A stretch of DNA of 64,000 nt. Source: an uncultured Bacteroidota bacterium. GTDB lineage: Bacteria > Bacteroidota > Bacteroidia > Bacteroidales > P3. Positions 15,080-24,600 of the stretch are shown piece after piece (the first letter of the stretch is position 1; every line of letters begins with the position of its first letter). A model generated the notes under the pieces. It did not search any database. It had not been told where the DNA came from and worked only from the letters and a program-made list of their open reading frames with translations. The DNA is taken from assembly GCA_902784465.1 (NCBI GenBank), contig CACZUZ010000001.1:1-64000 (forward strand). Reading direction: 5' to 3'. Position numbers and translations under genes: made by a program.

Positions 15080-16327
15080 TTATATATTGTTGCCAGCTGC
15101 AAATCCGGTGGTGAAAGCCAGTTGCAGGTTGTAGCCGCCAGTGTCGGCGTCAAGGTCTAGCACCTCGCCCACGAGGTACAGCCCCTTTATCAGTCGCGAC
15201 TCCATTGTTTTGGGATTCACCTCTTTGAGGCTTACGCCTCCCTGTGTCACTATGGCCTCCTCGAAGTTGCCCGTTCCCGTCAGCGTGAAGGTGAAGTCTT
15301 TGAGGAATGCCAGGAGACGTTTCCGCTCTGCCCCGTTAATCTGGTTCAGACGTTTGTAGTATTCTATATGGAGGTTCTGCAATGCCAGCGGCACCAGTTC
15401 GGCAGGCAGCCACAGGCGCAGCGCGTCGTTGAAAAGGCGTGTGCCGTTGCCGTTAAGGTCGTTGATGAGGCGTTTGTCGAGGGTCGTTTCGTCGATGGCC
15501 GGTTTCAGGTCCAGGTGTGCCAGCAGCTGGGTGCCTTCATGAAGCGGTCCTGTCGCTATGCGGCTGGCAGAGAGTACTATCGGTCCGTCGATGCCGTCTG
15601 TGGTGAAGCTCATCTCGCCGAAATGTTCGCTCAGTTTTTTGCCGTCGAGGTTGGTGATGGTCAGTTTCACGTTTCTCAGTGCGAAGTTCACCAATTCCGG
15701 CGGTATTTTCAGGTCGCTTTTCAGGCTCACCAGTGCGGGTCTGCGAGGCGCGAGGGTGTGTCCGGCAGCTTCGGCCATACGATAGCCGTCGCCTGTCGAG
15801 CCGGTGAGCGGATAGCTCATGCCTCCGGTGGCTACGACGATCCTGTCGCCACGAAGACTGGTGCCGTCGGCAAGGCGTACACCTTGGGCAAAGCCTTCAC
15901 CGATGGTTATCTCCGCCACACGGCATCCTTTGCGTATCTCCACGTTGGGCATCCTCTCCAGCTCTGTGACCAGAGCCAGAAAAATGTCGAGCGACTTGCC
16001 GCTCTTAGGGTATACGCGGTTGCCGCGCTCCACCACCAGCGGCACGCCCAGCTCTTCGAACAACGCCATCAGCTGTGTGTTGAAAAACTGCGAGAAGGAG
16101 TTGCGCATGAAGCGCGGATCCTGTCCCACATGGGCGAGGAAATCCTTCATCGTCGCCGTGTTGGTGAGGTTGCAGCGACCTTTGCCAGTTATGCGCAGCT
16201 TCAGTCCAGGCTGCTGCATCTTCTCGAGCAGCAGCACCTCTTTCCCCCGGCGGGCAGCCATCAGCGCCGTCATCATGCCGGCAGCCCCACCGCCGACAAC
16301 AATCACACGGTTGTTTTCTGCTTCCAT
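15080..16327 (-). CDS. BaiN/HI0933-type NAD(P)/FAD-dependent oxidoreductase
   Basis: The protein has 415 residues. The FAD-binding Rossmann motif is VIVVGGGAAGMMTALMAARR at the N-terminus, the family signature is LKLRITGKGRCNLTN, and a second nucleotide-contact segment is VATGGMSYPLTGSTGDGY. The C-terminal LYLVGEVLDLDADTGGYNLQ is the FAD-end motif of HI0933-like flavoproteins. The in vivo substrate is uncertain. The ATG at 16327 is chosen; a TTG three codons upstream is possible. It follows the UspA gene by 31 bases and is probably co-transcribed. Confidence 0.9.
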   Translation of the reverse strand: MEAENNRVIVVGGGAAGMMTALMAARRGKEVLLLEKMQQPGLKLRITGKGRCNLTNTATMKDFLAHVGQDPRFMRNSFSQFFNTQLMALFEELGVPLVVERGNRVYPKSGKSLDIFLALVTELERMPNVEIRKGCRVAEITIGEGFAQGVRLADGTSLRGDRIVVATGGMSYPLTGSTGDGYRMAEAAGHTLAPRRPALVSLKSDLKIPPELVNFALRNVKLTITNLDGKKLSEHFGEMSFTTDGIDGPIVLSASRIATGPLHEGTQLLAHLDLKPAIDETTLDKRLINDLNGNGTRLFNDALRLWLPAELVPLALQNLHIEYYKRLNQINGAERKRLLAFLKDFTFTLTGTGNFEEAIVTQGGVSLKEVNPKTMESRLIKGLYLVGEVLDLDADTGGYNLQLAFTTGFAAGNNI

Positions 16328-16358
16328 TGCCTGCAATATAAATATGTATATAGATTTC

Positions 16359-17192
16359 TTACCTTGCTATGTCTCCGATGTCCTCGGGATGGATGCAGAG
16401 TACGGGAATCTGCGATTTGTGTACAATCTGCTGGGCGTTGGTGCCAAGGAATAGGCGTGCCAGCAGGCGGTCCTGCTCGGTGTTTATCACCACCAGGTCG
16501 GCGTCGATGCTTGCTGCATAGTCGAGTACGGTTTTCGAGTAGTTCTGGTATTTCCTTCCGCAGCAGTTGTATTCGATGCCCTCTTTGGCGAAAAATTCCT
16601 CCACTTGTTTCAGGTAGGTGCGCAGCGTCATGGCGTCTTCGGCACTCTCCAACAGGCCTAGGATGAATACTTTCGAGCCGAAGATGCGTGCCATCTGGGC
16701 CGCAGGGCCCACTTTCTGGCGTGAGTTGGCATTCACGCGGATGGGTACCACTATGTTGTCCAGCTTCTTGTGGAAGTTATAGCCCTCGCGGATGGTGAGG
16801 GTAGGGCAGGGGGCCTCCTGCAGGATGCGTACCGCCGTGCTGCCCATCCAGTATTTCTCGAATCCCGATGCTCCGTTGGTGCCTATTACAATCATGGGCG
16901 ACTCCTCTTTGCGGGCCTCTTCCGACAGGCATGTCGCCACCTTGCCGCTCAGTATGCCCCACTCTATGGTGCCATGCTTCATGTTGGGCTGGTACTTGCT
17001 GCAGAGCTGCTGCAATTTCTCCTCGGCCAGGTGTGCCGTCAGCTCCATCTGGTCGTTGCTAAGCAGTTTTTTCTCTTTCTTTACCCAAAGGAGTTTTATG
17101 CCGGTTTTGAACTGGTTTGCAATGTCTACTGCTATTTCAAGAGCCACGTATGAGCCCTTCGAGAAGTCGGTGCCAACAATTACTGGTTTCAT
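16359..17192 (-). CDS. Universal stress protein with two UspA domains
   Basis: The protein has 277 residues. The first UspA domain runs from PVIVGTDFSKGSYVALE to about residue 140 and contains the ATP-binding signature GTNGASGFEKYWMGSTA (G-x2-G-x9-G-S). The second, from VVPIRVNANSRQKVG to the C-terminus, is degenerate: its equivalent loop reads INTEQDRLLARLFLGTNAQQ. Such tandem proteins bind ATP with one half and respond to stress or growth arrest. It is probably the first gene of a two-gene unit with the flavoprotein. Confidence 0.9.
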   Translation of the reverse strand: MKPVIVGTDFSKGSYVALEIAVDIANQFKTGIKLLWVKKEKKLLSNDQMELTAHLAEEKLQQLCSKYQPNMKHGTIEWGILSGKVATCLSEEARKEESPMIVIGTNGASGFEKYWMGSTAVRILQEAPCPTLTIREGYNFHKKLDNIVVPIRVNANSRQKVGPAAQMARIFGSKVFILGLLESAEDAMTLRTYLKQVEEFFAKEGIEYNCCGRKYQNYSKTVLDYAASIDADLVVINTEQDRLLARLFLGTNAQQIVHKSQIPVLCIHPEDIGDIAR

Positions 17193-17322
17193 GGTAAGAT
17201 GGTTGTATGCTTGGTTTTTATATGCTTTTGTTTTTTTTCAACGTGTTTTGTGCAATAATATTGTATAAGACTAAAAAAATCCTTATTTTTATTATTTCAT
17301 CTGCTAATCCAAAAAAAATACG

Positions 17323-17330
17323 TACTTTTG
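17323..17330 (+). promoter_or_regulatory. -7 box for the ruvB transcription unit
   Basis: TACTTTTG followed by C is an exact TAnnTTTG, 40 bases upstream of the ruvB start. ruvB, hutI and the LolD-like gene follow with gaps of 24 bases each, so all three may share it. Confidence 0.65.
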
Positions 17331-17370
17331 CATTTTCATTTTCTGTCGTCCACATTTCAATAACAGCCCC

Positions 17371-18396
17371 TTGAACTCTAATCTCGATCCTACCGGAAAC
17401 AGCCAGAGCGTGCGCGAACGCGAGGTGGAGCGTGCCCTGCGACCCAAGGCCTTCGACAATTTCGCCGGTCAGCAGCAGGTCCTCGACAACCTCCGTGTCT
17501 ACGTCCAGGCCGCCAAGTCGCGTGGCGAGTCGCTCGACCATGTGCTGCTTCATGGCCCTCCAGGCCTCGGCAAGACAACCCTCTCGCACATCATTGCCAA
17601 CGAGTTGGGTGTCAACATGAAGATGACCTCCGGCCCTGTGCTGGACAAACCCGGCGACCTCGCCGGACTGCTCACCTCCCTCGGACAGAACGATGTCCTT
17701 TTTATCGATGAGATCCACCGCCTTTCTCCTATCGTCGAGGAGTATCTCTATTCGGCCATGGAGGACTACCGCATCGACATCATGATAGAGTCCGGCCCTG
17801 CCGCCCGCAGCGTTCAGCTCAACCTGAAGCCTTTCACCCTTGTGGGTGCCACCACACGCTCGGGAATGCTTACCGCTCCCTTGCGTGCCCGCTTCGGCAT
17901 CACTTGCCGCCTGCAGTACTACGACGCCCAGACGCTTACCCAGATTGTCACACGCTCGGCGACTCTCCTTAATGTCAAGATTACCAGCGAGTCGGCAATA
18001 GAGATTGCCCGTCGCAGCCGCGGCACTCCCCGCATCGCCAACCTCCTCCTTCGCCGTGTGCGCGACTTTGCGCAGGTCAAGGGCGACGGCACCATCACCC
18101 TCGACATCGCCCGCTACGCCCTCCAGGCTCTCAACGTCGACCGTAATGGCCTCGACGAGATGGACATCCGCATTCTCTCCACCATCATCGACAAGTTCAA
18201 GGGCGGTCCTGTGGGGCTCACCACCATCGCCACCGCCGTGGGCGAGGATGCCGGCACCATCGAGGAGGTCTATGAGCCTTATCTTATACAGGAAGGCTAC
18301 ATTATGCGTACCCCTCGCGGCCGTGAGGTCACCCCGCTGGCCTACCAGCACCTGGGCAAAATACGCACCGCAGGCTCACAAAGCGAACTATTCTAA
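17371..18396 (+). CDS. ruvB: Holliday junction branch migration helicase subunit RuvB
   Basis: The protein has 341 residues, the normal length. Walker [11 protein letters not shown] is at 61-70, Walker B FIDEIHRL at 111-118, sensor region [19 protein letters not shown] follows, and the C-terminal winged helix carries [16 protein letters not shown]. RuvB is the hexameric motor that drives branch migration with RuvA, handing junctions to RuvC; neither partner gene is in the window. The start is a TTG: it is the only usable start codon between the -7 box and the conserved region [11 protein letters not shown]. Confidence 0.97.
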   Translation: MNSNLDPTGNSQSVREREVERALRPKAFDNFAGQQQVLDNLRVYVQAAKSRGESLDHVLLHGPPGLGKTTLSHIIANELGVNMKMTSGPVLDKPGDLAGLLTSLGQNDVLFIDEIHRLSPIVEEYLYSAMEDYRIDIMIESGPAARSVQLNLKPFTLVGATTRSGMLTAPLRARFGITCRLQYYDAQTLTQIVTRSATLLNVKITSESAIEIARRSRGTPRIANLLLRRVRDFAQVKGDGTITLDIARYALQALNVDRNGLDEMDIRILSTIIDKFKGGPVGLTTIATAVGEDAGTIEEVYEPYLIQEGYIMRTPRGREVTPLAYQHLGKIRTAGSQSELF

Positions 18397-18420
18397 CTGA
18401 ACATTCAATAATCTTATCCA

Positions 18421-19683
18421 ATGAAAACCTTAGTCAAAAACATAAAAGAACTTGTTGGCATCGAAACCACCCCCCAGCTTCGCAAGCAGGGCAAGGAAAT
18501 GTCTCGGCTTGAGACTGTCAAGGATGCCTACCTTATAGTGGAAGACGGCAAATTCGCAGCCTTCGGCCCTATGAGGGCGGAAAACGGAGATGCATACCCC
18601 GATAGCATCAAAAATGCAAAATTCGACATCGAGATTGATGCCACCGACAGGCTTGTTTTCCCGTCGTTTTGTGACTCGCACACCCATCTTGTCTACGCCA
18701 ATTCGCGCGAGATGGAGTTTGTCGACAAGATCCGCGGACTCAGCTATGAGGAGATAGCCAAGAGGGGTGGGGGTATCCTCAACTCGGCAAAGGCTACAGC
18801 GGCGGCCTCCGAGGACGAACTCTACGATATGGCTTGGCGTCGCCTCGAGGAGGTGATGCGTCTTGGCACCGGTGCCATCGAGATCAAGAGTGGCTACGGC
18901 CTGACAACCGAGAGCGAATTGAAGCTTCTGCGTGTAATCCGCCGCCTCAAGGAGAACTCGCCGCTGACCATCAAGTCTAACTTCCTTGGAGCGCACGGCA
19001 TCCCTATGGAATATCGCGGACATCAGGAAGACTATGTTGATTTGGTCATCAACGAGATGATTCCGCTCGTCGCCGCCGAAGGCTTGGCCGATTTCATTGA
19101 TGTCTTCTGCGACCAGGGCTTCTTCACCTGCGAGGACACCGAGCGTATCCTCGATGCCGGAATAAAGTACGGCATGAGACCCAAAATCCACGCCAACGAG
19201 ATGGCCATCTCCGGTGGCGTGCAGGTCGGCGTGAAATATGGAGCCATCTCTGTCGACCACCTCGAGCAGATGGGCGACGCCGAAATCGAGTGCCTGAAAG
19301 GCACCGAGACCATGCCCACCATCCTTCCCGGTTGCGCCTTCTTCCTCAATCTGCCGCTCTCGCCCGCCCGCAAGATGGTCGACGCTGGCCTGCCTGTGGC
19401 TATGGCTTCCGACTACAATCCTGGCACTTCACCGTCCAACAATATGCAACTCATCCTCTCGATGGCCTGCATCCGCTATAGGCTCACCCCCGAGGAGGCT
19501 TTCAACGCCACTACGCTCAATACGGCATACGCCATGGGTGTGAGCAACGAGCTTGGCTCCATAGCCGTCGGCAAGAAGGCCAACTTCTACATCACCAAGT
19601 CCATCCCCAGCTACGAGTATATGCCCTACGCCTACGGCGAGAACAAGGTCGAACGCATTTTCCTCAACGGCGTCGAACTCTAA
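18421..19683 (+). CDS. hutI: Imidazolonepropionase
   Basis: The protein has 420 residues, normal for the enzyme that hydrolyses 4-imidazolone-5-propanoate to N-formimino-L-glutamate in histidine breakdown. The metal-binding HTH is in CDSHTHLVYANSRE (H87, H89), followed by YEEIAKRGGGILNSAKAT. Later ligands are in FLGAHGIP, KIHANEMA and the Asp of ASDYNPGTSP. The other hut genes are not present in the window, so the pathway is dispersed or incomplete here. It starts 24 bases after ruvB. Confidence 0.96.
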   Translation: MKTLVKNIKELVGIETTPQLRKQGKEMSRLETVKDAYLIVEDGKFAAFGPMRAENGDAYPDSIKNAKFDIEIDATDRLVFPSFCDSHTHLVYANSREMEFVDKIRGLSYEEIAKRGGGILNSAKATAAASEDELYDMAWRRLEEVMRLGTGAIEIKSGYGLTTESELKLLRVIRRLKENSPLTIKSNFLGAHGIPMEYRGHQEDYVDLVINEMIPLVAAEGLADFIDVFCDQGFFTCEDTERILDAGIKYGMRPKIHANEMAISGGVQVGVKYGAISVDHLEQMGDAEIECLKGTETMPTILPGCAFFLNLPLSPARKMVDAGLPVAMASDYNPGTSPSNNMQLILSMACIRYRLTPEEAFNATTLNTAYAMGVSNELGSIAVGKKANFYITKSIPSYEYMPYAYGENKVERIFLNGVEL

Positions 19684-19707
19684 CCACCAATTTTCCACCC
19701 CCTCTCG

Positions 19708-20361
19708 ATGATTATCGCTTCCAATATCAATAAAAGCTACGGGCCACTGCAGGTGCTGAAAGATGTGAGCATCCATGTCGCCAAAGGCGAGGTGGTCTCC
19801 ATTGTGGGTGCCTCCGGTGCCGGCAAGACGACGCTGCTTCAGATTGTTGGCACCCTCGACAAGGCCGACTCCGGCAAGGTGCTAATCGATGGGCATGATG
19901 TCACCTCGATGGGCGAACGGGCCTTGGCGGCTTTCCGCAACAAGAACATCGGTTTCGTTTTCCAGTCCAACAACCTGCTGCCCGAGTTCACCGCTCTCGA
20001 AAACATCTGTCTGCCAGCCATGATTGCGGGGCATCGCCTGGACGAGGTCCGCGATGATGCCAGCCGGCTGCTCGATTTCCTTGGCATCGGCCAGCGCGCC
20101 AACCACAAGCCCTCGCAGCTTTCGGGCGGCGAACAGCAACGTGTCGCCGTTGCGCGAGCACTAATCAACAAGCCCACTGTGGTGCTTGCCGATGAGCCTT
20201 CCGGCAACCTCGACACCCTCCATGCCCGCGAGCTTCATGAGCTCTTTTTCCGTCTGCGAGACCAGTACAACCTGACATTCGTGATAGTTACCCACAACAG
20301 CGACCTTGCCACCATGTCCGACCGCCAGATTATTCTCCGCGACGGTCGCGTTGCCGACTGA
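19708..20361 (+). CDS. LolD-like ABC transporter ATP-binding protein
   Basis: The protein has 217 residues. Walker [10 protein letters not shown] is at about 34-42, the Q-loop is in [13 protein letters not shown], the signature is [15 protein letters not shown], Walker B is [12 protein letters not shown], and the switch His is in [10 protein letters not shown]. The short length and NLD after Walker B place it in the LolD/MacB ATPase group, which extracts lipoproteins from the inner membrane with LolC/E. No permease gene is adjacent, so LolD identity is likely but not proven. Confidence 0.85.
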   Translation: MIIASNINKSYGPLQVLKDVSIHVAKGEVVSIVGASGAGKTTLLQIVGTLDKADSGKVLIDGHDVTSMGERALAAFRNKNIGFVFQSNNLLPEFTALENICLPAMIAGHRLDEVRDDASRLLDFLGIGQRANHKPSQLSGGEQQRVAVARALINKPTVVLADEPSGNLDTLHARELHELFFRLRDQYNLTFVIVTHNSDLATMSDRQIILRDGRVAD

Positions 20362-20451
20362 TACAGATATATGCACACTTGCATACCTGCCCAAAAAAGT
20401 AAATGAACCGTAGTACCAAATTCCGTAAACAGTAAACCATATCCATCTCCT

Positions 20452-21267
20452 ATGCTTGTAAAGAAAAACAGACCCGAAAAGAAATTCCGAGAACAAAATG
20501 AAAACCAATCGTTTCACGTGAAACATAGTTCATCCAACAGCAAGCAGCTGGTATTTGGGATGCGTCCTGTGTTGGAGGCTATACAGTCTGATATTCAGAT
20601 AGAAAGGCTTTTTATCCAGACAGGCTTGGACGGCGCTCTGTTTCAGGAACTTCGTGCCGCCATTAAGCAGCGTAATCTGCCCTATCAGATGGTTCCCGTC
20701 GAAAAACTAAATCGCCTGACCTCGGGCAACCACCAGGGTGTAGTGGCAACAATATCACCCATCACCTACCGTGATTTCACCGAGACTCTTCAGTCTCTTG
20801 TCGACACTGGTGTGTCACCATTCATTCTCATGCTCGACCATATCACCGATGTCCGCAATATGGGTGCTATAGTCCGTACTGCTGAATGTGCTGGCGTTCA
20901 TGCTGTTGTCATCCCCGACCACGGCTCGGCGCAACTCAACGAAGATGCCATCAAGACCTCTTCTGGAGCTCTCCTAAGAATGCCTATCTGCCGCGAGTCT
21001 AATCTCAAGACGGTGCTCAACCTCGCCCATCAGTACGACCTTCAGGTTTGTGCCGCCACCGAGAAAGGGGCAACCTCCTATCTCGAGGTCGATTTCCGCA
21101 AACCCACGCTCCTCATTATGGGCTCCGAGGATACAGGCATTAGCTCCGACCTCCTTCGCCTCGCCGATGTCCGTGCCGCTCTGCCCATTCATGGCGACAT
21201 CCAGTCGCTCAATGTCTCTGTGGCTGCCGGCATTTTTATCTACGAGGCTCTCCGTCAGAGAATGTAG
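20452..21267 (+). CDS. rlmB: 23S rRNA 2'-O-ribose methyltransferase RlmB (SpoU/TrmH family)
   Basis: The protein has 271 residues. The substrate-binding domain begins LVFGMRPVLEAIQSDIQIER at about 33. The SpoU knot motifs are all present: LDHITDVRNMGAIVRTAECA, LIMGSEDTGISSDLL, and LPIHGDIQSLNVSVAAGIFI. Family enzymes methylate G2251 of 23S rRNA. The first 32 residues are an extension not needed for the fold, and it is this stretch that contains a parS site (20510-20525). A strong terminator follows the stop. Confidence 0.92.
   Translation: MLVKKNRPEKKFREQNENQSFHVKHSSSNSKQLVFGMRPVLEAIQSDIQIERLFIQTGLDGALFQELRAAIKQRNLPYQMVPVEKLNRLTSGNHQGVVATISPITYRDFTETLQSLVDTGVSPFILMLDHITDVRNMGAIVRTAECAGVHAVVIPDHGSAQLNEDAIKTSSGALLRMPICRESNLKTVLNLAHQYDLQVCAATEKGATSYLEVDFRKPTLLIMGSEDTGISSDLLRLADVRAALPIHGDIQSLNVSVAAGIFIYEALRQRM
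20510..20525. other. parS-like ParB binding site
   Basis: CGTTTCACGTGAAACA differs from the bacterial parS consensus TGTTTCACGTGAAACA only at the first base; the inner 14 bases GTTTCACGTGAAAC are a perfect palindrome. It lies inside the coding sequence of the non-conserved N-terminus of rlmB (encoding SFHVKH). ParB binds such sites to load at the chromosome segregation centre, usually near the replication origin. Confidence 0.8.
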
Positions 21268-21296
21268 CCTTCTGCCTGAAACCATACTTCAAATTC

Positions 21297-21326
21297 AAGC
21301 AGGTCCATTGTGACCTGCTTTTTTTT
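21297..21326 (+). terminator. Rho-independent terminator after rlmB
   Basis: AAGCAGGTC-CATTGT-GACCTGCTT forms a 9-bp stem followed by eight T, 29 bases after the stop codon. Confidence 0.9.
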
Positions 21327-21696
21327 GTCAAGTAGCAACTCGTCAAATGGGCATTGGACATTCCTGCCTCACAAACAGGAATGCTGTTATTCTATTTAAC
21401 ATCTTTTAACAAACTATTTTCACCCCAATGTGCCACTATATCATCAAAAAAAGGGCCATTATTCCATGTTTTGGAAACTCATGGCGACAAACACTATTTT
21501 TTGCAGCAAAAATATTGAAAATCAGAATGTGTAGAAATAATTTTAGTTTATTAATATAAAAAGCAGTCGAAAATATGTCGTATTTACTACTTTTTATGTA
21601 ACTTTGCTCGTTCATTTTGCACGGAAAAGACTCCCTTTTTCTGGCTCTTTTCTGCGTATAAATCACTCATTTCGAAAAAAATAAAAGTATAATTAT
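21327..21696. other. AT-rich upstream region of the giant surface gene
   Basis: No gene is seen. CATTCCTG at 21359-21366 and CAGGAATG at 21376-21383 form an 8-bp hairpin. The plus strand at 21599-21606 reads TAACTTTG followed by C, a -7 box that gives a leader of roughly 85 bases before the ATG at 21697. Confidence 0.6.
21599..21606 (+). promoter_or_regulatory. -7 box for the giant T9SS cargo gene
   Basis: TAACTTTG followed by C is an exact match to TAnnTTTG. Confidence 0.6.
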
Positions 21697-24600
21697 ATGA
21701 AGAAAAAATCTTTACTGCTAAGTCTCATTTTCATGCTTTTGGCTTTCGCTGCCAACAGCCAGATAGTGACGAAGTACCAGCAAGGTTTCGAAACCACGGA
21801 TGATAACACATCCTACTCTGGCCTCGTGGGTAGCACATCTGTTGTCACTAACCTCCATTCGTCGGGGAACAGGGCTTACAAACTGGGACATATCTTTGGC
21901 TCTGAGAGTATTTTACTGCTGGATACCATCGACTTTTCCGACAATGGCTCCTACCAGCATGCCTATCTCGAGTTCATGCACATTTGCGATGTCGACCCCC
22001 TCGCCACTGCCAGTGCCAGTAGTGTTGCCATCGTCGAGGTCAAGATGATTGGCGACGACCAGTGGCGTGTCCTCGACGGTAACGACAACTACGACATGTC
22101 GTGGGGAGGTGGTAGCTCTGAGTTCATCGGCAGTAGCTCCTTCTCTAAGCAGTCCTATCCGGTATGGACTGGCAATACGCCCAACAACGGCTGGTGGAAG
22201 CTTGAACGTTTCAAACTTATCAACTTCTTCAATACCATGTCGCTGTCCGACCGTAAGATGCTTATCCGTTTCCGCCTCTTCTCGAGGACGACGGGCTATC
22301 AGGCCGGTGCTGGCGAGGATGCTTGGTATATCGACAACATCAGGGTCACCGCAAGCCCCAACTCCATGCTTGTACCTACCATCACCATGATCGACTGCCC
22401 CGACAATGCTGTCTATCCCAATAGTCGTGCAGCCCATGTCGCCGCCGATTTTACCACTACCCTCGCTCAGGGTATGTGCAACGACTCTGTCTACATGGAA
22501 TACCAGCTGGGTCGTTCCGCGCAGGTGGTGAGGAGAACCCTCACTCCTGTTGCCGGACATGCAGGCCGTTATGAGGGCTATATCCCTTTCTGCGGCTACG
22601 ATACGGTGGTCCGTTATCATATTGTCGGTAAAGACAACTCATTGAACCATAACTTGGCATCATATCCGCAAGACCCCACCGCTTGGGCAGAGTTCCGGTT
22701 CATCAGAGGTAACGAACTCAGTTTCTGGCCTATCAATCAGGAAAGCTCGTCCTCGTCGGGAAACAACACCATACCATTCCCCAACTTCGGAGACTACAAG
22801 GCTGAAATCATTTACGATAGTGCGGAACTTGCACCCATCTTCGGTCCAGGTGCCATAACCCAGATCCGTTTCCCTGTCGCTGCCAATGTAGTGAACTCTG
22901 TCCGTAACCGCTTGGTCATCAAGATGAGCAACGTCAATTCGGACTTTAGCCTGCCTAGCAGTGACAAGTTCTACCAGGAATTTCAGAAAACGGTCTACGA
23001 CTCGTCTCTCGTCATCACCCAGAACAACAACACCTCGGGAACTATCTATCTCCAGGACACCTTCTTCTATGCTGGCAAGGGTCTGCGTGTCACTATGATT
23101 ACCGACAACAACAACGACCCCTCCGCTGTCTCGGTACGCACCGCCAATGCACCCGCCAACAGCACCACCAGTGGCGCTATCCACACCGGCTACAACGCAA
23201 CATACGGTTTCGACCCCTTCAGCTCGTCGTGGTTCCTTAACGGTACCCGCGTCGCCACTCGCCCCAATTTTTACCTGCGTACATGGCGTAACGCTCCGTT
23301 GCTTTATGATGCCGGTGTCAGCGGATTCATCCATCCCAACGACTCAACCCCAGCTGTGGCTTACGCCTCCAATAATGTGGAAGTGACCCTCAAGAACTAT
23401 GGTGCGCTTCCCATCAACAATGTCCGCATCTACTATCAGGTGGACGACAGCACCCACAAGTATTACGACTGGTCTGGCAACCTCGCCGGTGGCGGATCCG
23501 CAAATGTAGTTATCAATACCACGCAGAACTACACGCCAGGCTATCATGAGTTGCGTGCCTGGGTCGACGACTCTGTGACCTCCGTGGGACTCCGCTACCG
23601 CGACCACGAGCCGTTCAACGACACCCTCTGGACCAAGTTCATCGCCTGCGACGGCCCTATGCGTGGTGTTCGCACCGTCGGAACTCCTACATCCGACTAT
23701 GCCACCCTCGACAAGTTCCTCTATGCCGTCAGTCAGTGCGGTGTCGACAGCGTCCTCACCGTCAAGCTGGCCCCCGGCACCTACGTGGGCCCCATCGTAA
23801 TCCCCTTCATCCCCGGTGCATCGGCTGTCAACTATGTGCAGTTTGAACCTGCATCTCCTACCGGTGGCCAGAACACTGTCGTTTTCCAGGCCCCTGCCGA
23901 AGTCAACGGTAGCCAGGGCGGCTTGTCGAACTCGATTGTCAACATGCAGCAAACAAGGTATGTGCGTTTCTCAAGGGTGGGCTTCTCAAGCAATGCTACA
24001 AACAACCGCGCCACCTATCTTGTCCGTATGGGTACCAACAGTGTTGGATGCCAGTTCCTCGACTGCGTCTTTGCCGAAGGCAATGGCAGTGGCGTCAGCG
24101 AGTCGTTCATGACCGCCTCCTCGCTACTCTATTCCGGTGGCGCCGACTCGCTGCTGGTAAGGAATTGCCAGTTCGGCCGCGGCTCGCAGGGCATCAACCT
24201 CGTAGGCCCGGCACAGGACAATATGGCTCATGGCAACCGCGTCATAGGCTGCTCGTTCAACAACCAGAATGTGAACAGCGTTATCGTGCGTAACCAGTAT
24301 GGCGCCGAGGTCGACAGCAACACCTGCAACCAGGTCTACTCCAACTCCAGCTATGCCATCCTGCTGCAAGACTGCAGCGGCGCAACCCGTGTGACACGCA
24401 ACACTGTCTATGTCACCTCGGGAGCCTCCTGCATCGGCGCCACCAACTTCTTCGGCAGCGCCGCCGGCTATGCCATCGTAGCCAACAACATGCTTGTCTG
24501 CGCTGATGATGGTGAGTCGAACATGCTTACTACCCCTCTCAACATTATCACCGCCGACCATGCCAAGGTTGTCTTCAATTCCATTAAGATGACCGCTCCT

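Noticed and set aside
17218..18351. 377-codon minus-strand frame opposite ruvB
   Set aside because: Antisense shadow; ruvB is certain on the plus strand.
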